Source: DAOTXR01 sp034435375 (GTDB lineage: Bacteria; Chloroflexota; Anaerolineae; Aggregatilineales; UBA3940). Taken from it: a DNA stretch of 64,000 bases. This document shows, in pieces, positions 42,258 to 51,237 of this stretch (its first letter is position 1; the number at the start of each line of letters is the position of its first letter). Both the position numbers and the translations under genes were made by a program. The stretch spans positions 1-64,000 of the forward strand of contig DAOTXR010000047.1 of assembly GCA_034435375.1 (NCBI GenBank). The letters are read 5' to 3'. The notes under the pieces were generated by a model. That model saw only the letters and a list, made by a program, of their open reading frames with translations, had not been told where the DNA came from and made no database searches.

Positions 42258-45071
42258 TCACACGCTCTTCTTCGGACGTGCAGTCCACGGACCGGTGACT
42301 TCCTCGTCTTCCAGGACTTCGTGCTCCTCCTCTTCGCGCTCAATGAACTGCCGCCAGAACAGCGCGCGGTCGCCCATCGCCGCGACCAGGACGGCAGCAG
42401 ACACCATACTCAGCGCGAGTGCCCGGATCAGGATGCTGATCGGCGCGGCTTGCCCCAAGGTGTAGTAGCTGACTGCCATCAGCAAGCCTGCCCCCACCGT
42501 AAAGATCAGACGGCGCAACTTGTGGTTCAGGCTGCCAAGCAGTGAAAGACCCATCAGTCGTTCGACGACCAGCACGCCGGCCAGTGTCGTAATCACCTGG
42601 ACGATCACTGCCAACGGATTGATACCCGTTGATACCGTGATCAGGAGCACGTGGCTAGCGACAGCCAGCAGGGCAGCAGGGACCTGCGCTTCCAACGCGC
42701 CCAAAGCTAATGGGCCAAGTGGCAGAATGCCAGCGGCGGCCATGCCCGGCGCACCGATGATCAGGCCCGCACCCAGTGGATTCCAGTGGCGAGGACGTCG
42801 TCTATCGAACAGCGAGCTTACGACCAGATAGATAAACAGCAATCCGCCCATGACCGCAGACTGCACAGGTTTAATGGGAGCCAGGGCAGCAACCAGCGAG
42901 GCAAAAACGATAGGCGGCCCAACCTGTGCGTTGGTAATCATGACCAGCGTGCCGAACACACCACCCATCCAGAACACCGGGTAGAGCGGGGATACAGCGT
43001 CTCTCGTCAGGTATTCGGTAAAAAACGAGACACCCAGGGCCATAAAGAGCACACCAAGTGTCTGGCGCAGCATCCTCAGCGTGGTGCCGATTTTGTTGCC
43101 CTTGATCGGGTTGGCCTGGATGGGCCACTGGCTGAACAGAAAGGCCAGCACTGCACTGATCACTACCAGCACAAGAGCCTGCGTCGAAACGCCGCCTAAC
43201 CCGGCGGGTCGGAATAGTAAGTGGGCAACCATCAACAATGCAAAGCCCATGGCCAGACCCAGCGCCCGCAAGTATGGTGAGTCGACACGCTGGTTAGAGA
43301 CGCTGAGAGTCGATGCAGTAGCCCAGGCAGCAGCTACCATCAGCGGTGATGCACTCGTATAGGCCAGAGCGCTGCCGATCATGACAAAGGTAGCTTGGAT
43401 GGCCTCCCACAGCCTCTGCGGATCCGTCCATGGAGACCACAGGCCAGTGTTCTCGAATAGTCCCAGGAAGGTCGTGTCAAAGGGACTGAACTGCATGTTG
43501 TAGTAGGCTTCGTCTGAGATCCCTGGCACGGGCAGGAGGCCCCCTGCCGTAGGCCAGCGGAGCGTGAAGGCAAACAACATGGCCAGCGTGACGCCGAGCG
43601 CCACCGGTAGCACTGTCCGGCGGACGCGCAGCCACCACGGGGCCAACAGGGGGATGATCCATCCCAGTGGATGCCCTGCAACAAGCATGGTCACCAACGT
43701 CAGCATGATCTCGCGCGAGTTCAGCCGCGCCCCGGCAATGATCGTAACTAACAGCCAGATCAGGGCCAGCCCTGGGGTATGGGCCAGAAGCGGCGCAAGG
43801 ATGAGGATGAAGCTGACCAGCGCCCCCACGGTCGGAGCACGCAGCAGGCCATACAACACGACCCCAGGGATCAGCGCGAGCAGCGCCGTCTCAAGAGTCG
43901 CACCTGATGTCAACCGCACCAAGATCAGCCAAGTCACCAGGCTCAGGCCGATGGCCTGCATCCATGTGCCGACAACCTCGTGCGCGTCCAGCCAAGCTGA
44001 GACCTTGTTGAGTTCGATGGTAATCTCGCCCATCGCCATGAGGGCAGAGACTTCACCAGGACGGCCCGGCACCGCGATAGCTGCGTCCGCAGACGGTATC
44101 GCCACGCCGGCCTGTCCTGGCACGGCAGTCGCAGGCTGCGGCCTCCCAGGGATGGGAGCCGGCAGCGTGGCTGCCTGCGGACTGGCGCCGGCTTGGCCGG
44201 GGACAGTCGCCACGGGCAGCCTTCCGGCGCGTGTGCGCTGACCGCTGGCAGCAAGAATCGCCTGCTCCAGTGCGTCGGCCATCTCTTTGGCCGTCTGGTA
44301 GCGATCAGCAGGGTTCTTGGACAGAGAGCGCAGCACCACCGCCGAGACCTCTGTGGGAATGCTGGGCTTGATCTCAGAAGGATGGGGGGGCAACTCATTG
44401 ATGTGTTTGAGCATCACGGCCATAGGATTGTCGGCAGTGAAAGGCACCTGACCTGTCAGCATTTCAAACAGCATCACGCCCAGCGCATAGATGTCACTCC
44501 GCGCGTCGATCTTCTCACCCAGCCCCTGCTCTGGCGACATATAGGTGGGTGTGCCGACCACGCCGCCAGTGCCCGTCAGGTTGCTCTGCTCCTCCAGGCT
44601 CTTGGCGATGCCAAAATCGCTCAGGAAGGCGTTGTTCTGCGCATCGATCAAGATATTGGCGGGTTTCAGGTCACGGTGAATGACTCCCCGGCTGTGGGCA
44701 TAATCCAACGCGCTAGCTATCTGATTGAAGATGTGCACCGCCTCCCGGATGGGCATCCCGTCTCGCGTGATCCGATCCTCAAGCGTGCCCGTTGGCAGAT
44801 AGCGCATGACGATGTAGAGCATCCCCTCCTGCTGGCCAAAATCGTAGACAGGCAGGATGTGTGCATGCTCCAACTGGGCAATGAGACGCGCCTCGTTCTC
44901 GAACCGTTGGACGAAAGCCTCTTCGCCCGTATATTGTTGGGCCATGATCTTGATGGCGACATTGCGGTTCATAGAGGGCTGATAGCCCTTGTAGACCGCC
45001 GCCATGCCACCCTTGCCGATCAGTTCGATAATTTTGTAGTTGCCTATCTGTCTGCCGACATATTGATCCAT
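42258..45071 (-). CDS. PknB-type Ser/Thr protein kinase fused to a large polytopic membrane domain
   Basis: 937 aa from the ATG at 45071 (GGGAGA upstream; the ATG at 45080 is too close to that site). Residues 12-275 are a complete Hanks kinase: IGKGGMAAVYKG, VAIK (Lys41), VIHRDLKPAN (Asp134), SDFGIAK, TPTYMSPEQ. A Pro/Ala/Gly-rich linker (about 280-350) with repeated VPGQAG-like units follows, then about 500 residues with some 14-16 hydrophobic segments, ending in a very acidic tail (EREEEEHEVLEDEE). Ordinary PknB proteins have one membrane helix and PASTA repeats; this C-terminal domain is of a type I cannot name. The kinase function is firm. Confidence 0.85.
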   Translation of the reverse strand: MDQYVGRQIGNYKIIELIGKGGMAAVYKGYQPSMNRNVAIKIMAQQYTGEEAFVQRFENEARLIAQLEHAHILPVYDFGQQEGMLYIVMRYLPTGTLEDRITRDGMPIREAVHIFNQIASALDYAHSRGVIHRDLKPANILIDAQNNAFLSDFGIAKSLEEQSNLTGTGGVVGTPTYMSPEQGLGEKIDARSDIYALGVMLFEMLTGQVPFTADNPMAVMLKHINELPPHPSEIKPSIPTEVSAVVLRSLSKNPADRYQTAKEMADALEQAILAASGQRTRAGRLPVATVPGQAGASPQAATLPAPIPGRPQPATAVPGQAGVAIPSADAAIAVPGRPGEVSALMAMGEITIELNKVSAWLDAHEVVGTWMQAIGLSLVTWLILVRLTSGATLETALLALIPGVVLYGLLRAPTVGALVSFILILAPLLAHTPGLALIWLLVTIIAGARLNSREIMLTLVTMLVAGHPLGWIIPLLAPWWLRVRRTVLPVALGVTLAMLFAFTLRWPTAGGLLPVPGISDEAYYNMQFSPFDTTFLGLFENTGLWSPWTDPQRLWEAIQATFVMIGSALAYTSASPLMVAAAWATASTLSVSNQRVDSPYLRALGLAMGFALLMVAHLLFRPAGLGGVSTQALVLVVISAVLAFLFSQWPIQANPIKGNKIGTTLRMLRQTLGVLFMALGVSFFTEYLTRDAVSPLYPVFWMGGVFGTLVMITNAQVGPPIVFASLVAALAPIKPVQSAVMGGLLFIYLVVSSLFDRRRPRHWNPLGAGLIIGAPGMAAAGILPLGPLALGALEAQVPAALLAVASHVLLITVSTGINPLAVIVQVITTLAGVLVVERLMGLSLLGSLNHKLRRLIFTVGAGLLMAVSYYTLGQAAPISILIRALALSMVSAAVLVAAMGDRALFWRQFIEREEEEHEVLEDEEVTGPWTARPKKSV

Positions 45072-45206
45072 AGTCCGCATTCTCCCTGTGCTCTGGTGAG
45101 GAGCGGTGCTGAGAAATTAGTGTACATGCGATAGTGTACGGAGGCGAATCGAACTGAATCTAGGCTAGTCACTGGGTGCCAAGCGCCTGAGGCAGGAGAA
45201 GAATCG

Positions 45207-45911
45207 CTATTCACTGAACTGCTCCTCCACGACCTGCAGGTTGTCGAAAGCCGCCTCGAACCCTCCATAGGGACCACTCTCGCCGACCAGGCCCACCAAC
45301 CCGCTCGAATAGGTTAGTCCTCTCATCTGGCCAACGAGTGTTCCATTGACCAGCATCTTCAGCTGACCATCCTGTAGCTCGATGCGCAGGTGATTGGTCT
45401 GGTTGCCGGTCAGGATAGCATAGGCCAGCGTGAACCCTCCAATCAAAGATTGCTGTGTCTGACAGTTGTCCTCACAGTAGCCGATGTCATAGCGGCCATC
45501 ACCAGTGATAACGCAGTAGAAAAACGAACTCAGGTCGCTCGATCCCAACAGTAGCAAGCCGAAAGCGCTGGCCTCTGCCCCACTGACCAGGGTCACATCG
45601 ACCTCGTAAACGCCATCGCCAAAAGCCCGTTGCTGGTTCGTCCAGGCCAGATAGCGAGACTCGCGGACAGTCAGCAGGTAGCGCCCATCTTCTACACGGC
45701 CTTGACTGGAGTCACTCTCGCCAACCAGCCAGTCGCCGGGATCATCAAAACTTGTTGAGTAGGGGCCATTGGCTGTGATGACGATCACCGTTGGCCGTGG
45801 CGGAGTCGACTCTCCCTGAGCACAAGCGCTCAATCCCCACACAGCACACACGAACAGCACTGGCAGAAACCAGCCTTTGGAAGGCCATCCTACTTGCAAA
45901 CCACGACTCAC
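45207..45911 (-). CDS. Lipoprotein with concanavalin-like (DUF1080-type) beta-sandwich
   Basis: 234 aa from a GTG (45911) that overlaps the stop of the Fe-S gene (GTGA). A lipoprotein signal ends in LSACAQG (Cys30). The body resembles a laminin-G/DUF1080 sandwich: YSTSFDDPGDWLVGES, DGVYEVDVTLVSG, NHLRIELQDGQLKMLVNG. Such domains bind or hydrolyse carbohydrate outside the cell; no catalytic residue can be assigned. Confidence 0.65.
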   Translation of the reverse strand: MSRGLQVGWPSKGWFLPVLFVCAVWGLSACAQGESTPPRPTVIVITANGPYSTSFDDPGDWLVGESDSSQGRVEDGRYLLTVRESRYLAWTNQQRAFGDGVYEVDVTLVSGAEASAFGLLLLGSSDLSSFFYCVITGDGRYDIGYCEDNCQTQQSLIGGFTLAYAILTGNQTNHLRIELQDGQLKMLVNGTLVGQMRGLTYSSGLVGLVGESGPYGGFEAAFDNLQVVEEQFSE

Positions 45912-47926
45912 TCAAGCGCCTCAGCGACGATCACTGCAATATCCTTGATACCGACTTGCCCACCGACCCCTGTGCTCTGCGCGGCAGAGGTCAGCATGAT
46001 GGTGCAGAACGGGCAAGCTGCCGCGACAGTTGCGGCCCCAGTCGCCATCGCCTCTTGCAGGCGTATCTGGTTGACGGGCCTCTCCTGATGTGTTTCGAAC
46101 CACACCTGGGCGCCGCCGCCACCGCAGCAGAGTCCTTTCTCTCGGCTGCGAGGCATCTCAACCAGCTGCACCCCGTTGATGGCGGTCAGGCTGTCACGCG
46201 GATCGTCATATACGCCATTGTAACGCCCCAGATAGCACGAATCGTGGTAGGTGATCGCCCGATTGGCCGATTTCTGGAGCCTCAAGTGACCATCTTTGAT
46301 CAGCCGCGTGACGTAGGTGCTGTGATGGACAACATCGTACTCGCCGCCAAACTGCGGATATTCATTCTTAAACGTGTTGAAGCAGTGCGGGCAGTGGGTG
46401 ACAATGACGTTGAACTCATACTGATCGAACACTGCAATGTTAGAGTGTGCCGCTTCTTGGTACAGGTACTCGTTTCCGGCGCGGCGTGCCCACTCGCAGT
46501 TACAGCGCTCTTCCTCCCCTAGCACAGCATAATCGATGTGGGCTGCCTCAAAAATTTTGACCATAGCACGGGCCGTGCGCTGGCTTTCGGGATCATAGGC
46601 CCCGGCGCATCCTACCCAATAGAGCACGTCGGCCTTTTTCTTATCGCGCATCACGGGCACGGCCAGGCCCTCAGCCCAGCCCATACGGCTCCCACGTGGA
46701 GCGCCCCACGGATTGCCCGCCCGTTCAGCCTGTGTCATCGCGGTGGCCAACAGGTCAGGTACGTTGCCCTCCGTCAGCACCAGATAACGCCGCATGTCGA
46801 CAATCGAGTCGACGTGCTCGATCAGCACCGGGCACTCGTACACACACGCCCGGCAAGTCGTGCAGGCCCATAGCGCCTCTTCGCTCACAAACTGTCGTAT
46901 AACAGGCATTTCGGGCCGCTGATTGGGACTCGAAATCGCCTGCAGCACCGGCGTATAATGATTCAGCGCCTCACGGATGTCGATAATGACTTGTTTGGGA
47001 TTGAGCGCAGTCCCCGCCATATAGGCCGGGCAGGCTGCCTGACAGCGACCGCACTCCGTACAGGCATCACCGTCCATCAGCTGCATAGGCGAAAGATCGG
47101 TAACCTGACCGACGCCAAAACTCTCTTTAGTCTCATCTTCTAGGTTGATTGGGGCCAGGGAACCGGCCTCGCGAAAGGAAGAGAAGAAGACATTCACTGG
47201 CGAATAGAGGATATGCTTGAGCGGAAGATCGAGGAGCACAATGTAAATCAGCGAGGTGAGTGACATGTGGAAGAGCCAGGTTACCAAATGCGCTGTCCGG
47301 AGTGCAGGTTCATCCATGCCAAGCGCCAGCCAGCCCCGGCTGACTGCGTAACCGGCAAATGACCACGTTTGCCAAGGCGGGCGCACAGCGCTCAGGCGAA
47401 ACGACTCGATCAGAAGCCCGCTCAACAGATCAATCAGCAAAAGCCACAACATAGCCGCAAAGCCGAAGTTGTACGTCAGTTTGTCGGGTCGCGGCGTCAC
47501 ACGGCGGATCAGCGCCAGGGCCAGGCCAAAGATGCCCGCTACTGTGAAAAAGTCAAGCACCAACTCATAGAGCAGGTAAAAGTCGCCTCTCAATAGCTTG
47601 ACATCGAAAATCAACACGGCGATGTCATAATCGATCGTGGCCAACACAGTGCCGATAAACAGGAAAATAAAGGCAAAGAAGATTGACAGGTGAAAAATGC
47701 CTGCATACCGCTCACGGGCAATCCGCACCTGGGCTACAGCGAACTCCAGCACACGCCCCACTCGCTCCCAGAAGTGATCAAAATCGAGCCTGCCCTGTCC
47801 TTCCAGCCAGAGTTTCACGCGAAGGTAAAGTCTACCAACCAGGATAGCGACACCCATTCCCTGGACGATGTAAAGCAGCAACTGTGCCCAGTGGGGAACG
47901 TTCCAGTAAGTATCACGGAATGGCAT
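45908..47926 (-). CDS. Membrane-bound Fe-S oxidoreductase (HdrD/GlpC-like, with NarI-like N-terminus)
   Basis: 672 aa from the ATG at 47926 (GGAG upstream); an in-frame reading from 48121 covers intergenic DNA. About five N-terminal membrane helices resemble the cytochrome-b-type NarI/HdrE domain. Then come two 4Fe-4S clusters (CTECGRCQAACP near residue 288, CTTCRACVYECP near 347) and two CCG domains (YWVGCAGAYD; CPHCFNTF; GLCCGGGGAQVWFE; ACPFC). In the first CCG part the usual CTGDPARR motif reads CNCEWARR. Such proteins pass electrons between quinones and a cytoplasmic partner. Start and neighbour suggest a two-gene unit with the lipoprotein. Confidence 0.88.
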   Translation of the reverse strand: MPFRDTYWNVPHWAQLLLYIVQGMGVAILVGRLYLRVKLWLEGQGRLDFDHFWERVGRVLEFAVAQVRIARERYAGIFHLSIFFAFIFLFIGTVLATIDYDIAVLIFDVKLLRGDFYLLYELVLDFFTVAGIFGLALALIRRVTPRPDKLTYNFGFAAMLWLLLIDLLSGLLIESFRLSAVRPPWQTWSFAGYAVSRGWLALGMDEPALRTAHLVTWLFHMSLTSLIYIVLLDLPLKHILYSPVNVFFSSFREAGSLAPINLEDETKESFGVGQVTDLSPMQLMDGDACTECGRCQAACPAYMAGTALNPKQVIIDIREALNHYTPVLQAISSPNQRPEMPVIRQFVSEEALWACTTCRACVYECPVLIEHVDSIVDMRRYLVLTEGNVPDLLATAMTQAERAGNPWGAPRGSRMGWAEGLAVPVMRDKKKADVLYWVGCAGAYDPESQRTARAMVKIFEAAHIDYAVLGEEERCNCEWARRAGNEYLYQEAAHSNIAVFDQYEFNVIVTHCPHCFNTFKNEYPQFGGEYDVVHHSTYVTRLIKDGHLRLQKSANRAITYHDSCYLGRYNGVYDDPRDSLTAINGVQLVEMPRSREKGLCCGGGGAQVWFETHQERPVNQIRLQEAMATGAATVAAACPFCTIMLTSAAQSTGVGGQVGIKDIAVIVAEALE

Positions 47927-48015
47927 GCTGAAGACTCCACTGAGGGATTGACCTAGGCTGTCGAGGTCCCATGCTCTGCGGAAACGCGATCCTACGGCGG
48001 ACGCACAACGTGTGC

Positions 48016-48044
48016 AGTTTAGCACGAGTGCTACCAGATGACAA
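48016..48044 (-). promoter_or_regulatory. Candidate promoter of the Fe-S oxidoreductase, with an internal palindrome
   Basis: On the minus strand TTGTCA (48044-48039), 17 bp, TAAACT (48021-48016). A palindrome TAGCACGAGTGCTA (48020-48033) fills most of the spacer and would block RNA polymerase if bound by a regulator. It is about 90 bp before the ATG. The rest of 47927-48296, between divergent genes, shows no other gene. Confidence 0.55.
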
Positions 48045-48296
48045 AAGTCCCGCTCTGTAGCCCTGCACTCTGCGCCTGCCCCGCTGTACGCTTCACTTCT
48101 GCCGACAGGAGGGCTGCCCACATTTCGACATTGATGGCTGATGTGTTATATTCTTGGGTACATCTCCATCTCATGAGACCAACCCATTTGCCCAGCACGG
48201 ATCCACGCCTCGATTTCCCCTGCCAGCAACTTCAATGCCGGTTCAGGGTTGGATTAGGTGGGGACATTCGTCTGACTGCCCAGATGAGGCAACCCT

Positions 48297-49955
48297 ATGC
48301 ACATTGACTCAGTTGCACCACCGCTTGCTGTCGAGAATCTCTCATGCCGCTACTTGACACGCCGGGATGCCGCTCTGCAGGACATCTCGTTCAGCGTGCA
48401 GCAGGGGCAGATTGCTCTCATCTCAGGCACCAGCGGCTGCGGCAAAACCACGCTGTTGCGCTGCATCAACGGCCTGATCCCGCGCAGCTATAAGGCAGAA
48501 CTGAGCGGTCGAATATTGCTGCACGGCAAGGATCACAGCACAGACACGCTATCGACCATTTCCCAGACAGTAGGCACCGTCCTCCAGGACCCGGAGCGCC
48601 AGATCGTGGGAGCCTATGTGAACCACGAAGTTGCCTTCGGGCTGGAGAATCTCGGACTTCCACGGGACGAAATCATTCGTCGCGTCGATGAGACACTGGA
48701 ATATCTGGGCATTGCTGACCTGAAACACCGCGAGACCTACACCCTCTCAGGTGGCGAAAAACAAAAAGTAGCCCTGGCAGGCGTGCTGGCCATGCGCCCC
48801 GATATCCTGGCCCTCGACGAACCGCTAGCCAACCTAGACCCCGCCAGCGCACAGGGAGCTTTGGCGCTGATCCGGCGGCTGGCCGACGAGGGCAAAACCA
48901 TTCTGCTGATCGAGCACCGGGTTGAGGATGTACTGGCCGTCAAACCTGACCTGGCTATCCACATGGAGAACGGCAAGATCAGCTATCTCGGATCGGTAGA
49001 AGGGTTGCTGCAATCCGTCGACTATCACGCTGTGAAGCTTCCTGCCTCCGTTGTGATAGCACGTTCAGCAGGCAGGCCCATGGTTGCTGTGCCCGCTGTC
49101 TTACCGGCTCGCCCCGATGCTCCGGAATTGATCAATTTTGAGAACGTTTCGTTCAGCTACGGAACTGGGGACCCGGTGCTCAGGGACATCAGTCTGACTG
49201 TTCGGCAGGGCGATGTGATTGCCCTGCTGGGGCCTAACGGCGCAGGCAAGACGACGCTGGTCAAGCACGCGATCGGTCTGCTGCGGCCCGTCAGTGGGCG
49301 TGTGCTTCTGCGTGGCCAGGACACGCGCGAGATGACCGTTGCTCAGATGGCCCAAACGATTGGCTATGTGTTCCAGAGTCCACGCCATATGCTCTTTGCA
49401 CCCACCGTTCGCGAGGAACTGGCCTTCGGTCCGCACAATCTGGGCTACAGCCCAGAGGACATCCGCGAGGCCACCAGACAAGCCTTGGCGGTGGTCAACC
49501 TGGGCGACGAGATCGATCGCCCGCCGCTGGCGCTGAGCTTTGGGCAGCAGAAACGTGTCAGTATCGCAGCTATCCTGGCCATGCACAGCGCTATCCTGGT
49601 GATGGACGAGCCTACCGCCGGGCAGGACTATGCCAACTACATGAACTTCATGGACTCGGTCGTCGGATTGGGCGCTGCTGATGACAGGGCTTACCACTTT
49701 TCGGCCATCATCTTCATCACGCACGAAGTCGATCTGGCGGTATGTTATGCCAACCGGGTTTTGCTAATGAGCGACGGTAGAATCGTGGGCGATGGGCCGC
49801 CCCAGCAGGTGCTGGCCGACTTCGGTTTGCTGGAAAGCTGCCGTGTGATTCCCTCCTCGTTGCTGAAGGTTAACCTTGAGCACCTGGCGCACAGCGGGCA
49901 CTTTATGCGCGCCGAGGCGTTAGCTCATATCCTGAGCGGCCCGGCGATGGGCTAA
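48297..49955 (+). CDS. Fused ECF transporter ATPase (EcfA-EcfA'), second system
   Basis: 552 aa with two ABC domains. Domain 1: Walker A GTSGCGKTT (Lys50), signature LSGGEKQKVAL, Walker B ILALDEPLANLDP. Domain 2: Walker A GPNGAGKTT (Lys318), signature LSFGQQKRVSI, Walker B ILVMDEPTAGQDY. As in the first ECF system of the window, the two ATPases are one polypeptide. RBS GATGAGG before the ATG. It is followed by its own S and T genes. Confidence 0.87.
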   Translation: MHIDSVAPPLAVENLSCRYLTRRDAALQDISFSVQQGQIALISGTSGCGKTTLLRCINGLIPRSYKAELSGRILLHGKDHSTDTLSTISQTVGTVLQDPERQIVGAYVNHEVAFGLENLGLPRDEIIRRVDETLEYLGIADLKHRETYTLSGGEKQKVALAGVLAMRPDILALDEPLANLDPASAQGALALIRRLADEGKTILLIEHRVEDVLAVKPDLAIHMENGKISYLGSVEGLLQSVDYHAVKLPASVVIARSAGRPMVAVPAVLPARPDAPELINFENVSFSYGTGDPVLRDISLTVRQGDVIALLGPNGAGKTTLVKHAIGLLRPVSGRVLLRGQDTREMTVAQMAQTIGYVFQSPRHMLFAPTVREELAFGPHNLGYSPEDIREATRQALAVVNLGDEIDRPPLALSFGQQKRVSIAAILAMHSAILVMDEPTAGQDYANYMNFMDSVVGLGAADDRAYHFSAIIFITHEVDLAVCYANRVLLMSDGRIVGDGPPQQVLADFGLLESCRVIPSSLLKVNLEHLAHSGHFMRAEALAHILSGPAMG

Positions 49956-50035
49956 TGGGTGAGGTATCTTTGCAGGGTTAGCCCTGCGTAGATCGCTGGA
50001 TTTACGACTGTCTCGCTCACTGAAGGGAGGTTACG

Positions 50036-51163
50036 ATGAGTAACAAATACGTGAGGGGTTTGGTGCTTGCCGTGGGTGGTATGGTTCTCTTGGTTGCCCT
50101 GCTTTATCTGGGCGATGTGATCGCCAGCGCCACCAGCGGCGGCGAGTCATTCGGCGTGACAGCGCAGTCCCTGCTTGGCGATGGAAACATCTTGCAGGGC
50201 TGGCTGTTCTGGATTGTCATCGGCGCTGTGGTCCTGTATCTCATCTACATCCTCTTCGCCGAGGCCGAGATGTTCAAGATCGGCACGCGCGAGGTGGTGA
50301 TGATGGCGTTGGGGGCAGCCCTCTACGGCTTGCTGGCCTGGGTATTTAACGTCGTCCCAGTGCCCTCCGTTAGCCTGGTGGCGCTCAGACCAGTGGTTGT
50401 CATCCCCATCTTCTTCGGCTTCGCCTTTGGCCCGGCGGTCGGCTTTTTCACTGGCGCATTTGGCAACATCTTGGGCGATGCATTGACTGGCTGGGGCGTG
50501 TTCCCCATCTGGGACATTGGCAACGGCCTGATGGGCCTAGTGCCCGGTCTGGCGGGGATGTACCTGTCTGGCAACGTGCGTGGTCGGATCAATATCCTCC
50601 AGTGGATCGCTGCTGCTGTGCTGGCATTGGGGGTCATCTTCCCGCTCATATTCCCGGAGATCGTCAGTCCCTGGACTGGTGAGATGACCGGCGAATATGC
50701 AAGCTGGTGGTACGTGATGCTGGTGGTCCTGGTGGTAATGCTGGGCATGTCGCTAGCCCCACGCTACTGGCCTATCTTGTTGATCCTTCTGACACTGGCC
50801 TTCGTTGCCTTTGGTGTGGTCGACCTGATCAACAACGGCTTCTCATGGGGAGTCGTGGTGGTGTGGGCCGTGGCCGTGCTGTGCGCCATCGCGGCCTGGT
50901 ACGTGGGCAGCAGAGCCAAAGCCATCACAGCCTGGATGGAGGACACCGACACGCGGGCTTTGGTGGTGTGGGGCACGCTGGGCGTGATCGTCGGGATAGG
51001 CTTCGCTGCTATGGCCGACATCTTCTACAACGGCTACAGCTTTATGACAGCCTTCATTGGCGAGTTCATCCCGGCAGCAGGCCCTAACACTCTGTTCGCC
51101 GTTATCTTGACGCCACTTCTGTTCGCAGCCTGGAAGCAGGCCCGCACGCAGATGGGGCGTTAG
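50036..51163 (+). CDS. ECF transporter S component, enlarged form
   Basis: 375 aa, twice the length of a usual S component. About eleven hydrophobic segments. The S-component core is recognisable at about 85-180: TREVVMMALGAALYGLLAW, then RPVVVIPIFFGFAFGPAVG, FTGAFGNILGDALTGWG and NGLMGLVPGLAG. Extra pieces are a two-helix N-terminal part and a helical block (about 185-305) before a C-terminal pair that ends in PNTLFAVILTPLLFAAW. RBS GGGAGG. The substrate cannot be assigned from the sequence. Confidence 0.75.
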   Translation: MSNKYVRGLVLAVGGMVLLVALLYLGDVIASATSGGESFGVTAQSLLGDGNILQGWLFWIVIGAVVLYLIYILFAEAEMFKIGTREVVMMALGAALYGLLAWVFNVVPVPSVSLVALRPVVVIPIFFGFAFGPAVGFFTGAFGNILGDALTGWGVFPIWDIGNGLMGLVPGLAGMYLSGNVRGRINILQWIAAAVLALGVIFPLIFPEIVSPWTGEMTGEYASWWYVMLVVLVVMLGMSLAPRYWPILLILLTLAFVAFGVVDLINNGFSWGVVVVWAVAVLCAIAAWYVGSRAKAITAWMEDTDTRALVVWGTLGVIVGIGFAAMADIFYNGYSFMTAFIGEFIPAAGPNTLFAVILTPLLFAAWKQARTQMGR

Positions 51164-51173
51164 GACACGTCTC

Positions 51174-51204
51174 CCGCAGGGGCAGGCGCGGCCCGCCCCT
51201 GCGG
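51174..51204 (+). other. Intra-operon hairpin between ECF S and T genes
   Basis: A perfect 10-bp GC-rich stem (CCGCAGGGGC at 51174-51183 and its complement at 51195-51204) with an 11-nt loop, without T tract, placed between the S stop and the T gene's AGAGGGG ribosome site. It could set the ratio of S to T message. Confidence 0.65.
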
Positions 51205-51237
51205 CGATCGCGACCTATATAGAGGGGCTGAACGTGC

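Noticed and set aside
48018..48034. CIRCE-like heat-shock element (TTAGCAC...GAGTGCTA)
   Set aside because: True CIRCE has nine bases between its half sites; here they abut with a 2-bp centre, so HrcA control is not supported.
48027..48121. N-terminal extension of the Fe-S oxidoreductase from 48121
   Set aside because: It covers the promoter region; the ATG at 47926 has a ribosome site and starts directly before the first membrane helix.
48122..48296. Riboswitch upstream of the second ECF operon
   Set aside because: No conserved cobalamin, TPP, FMN or other core motif was seen; only weak hairpins.
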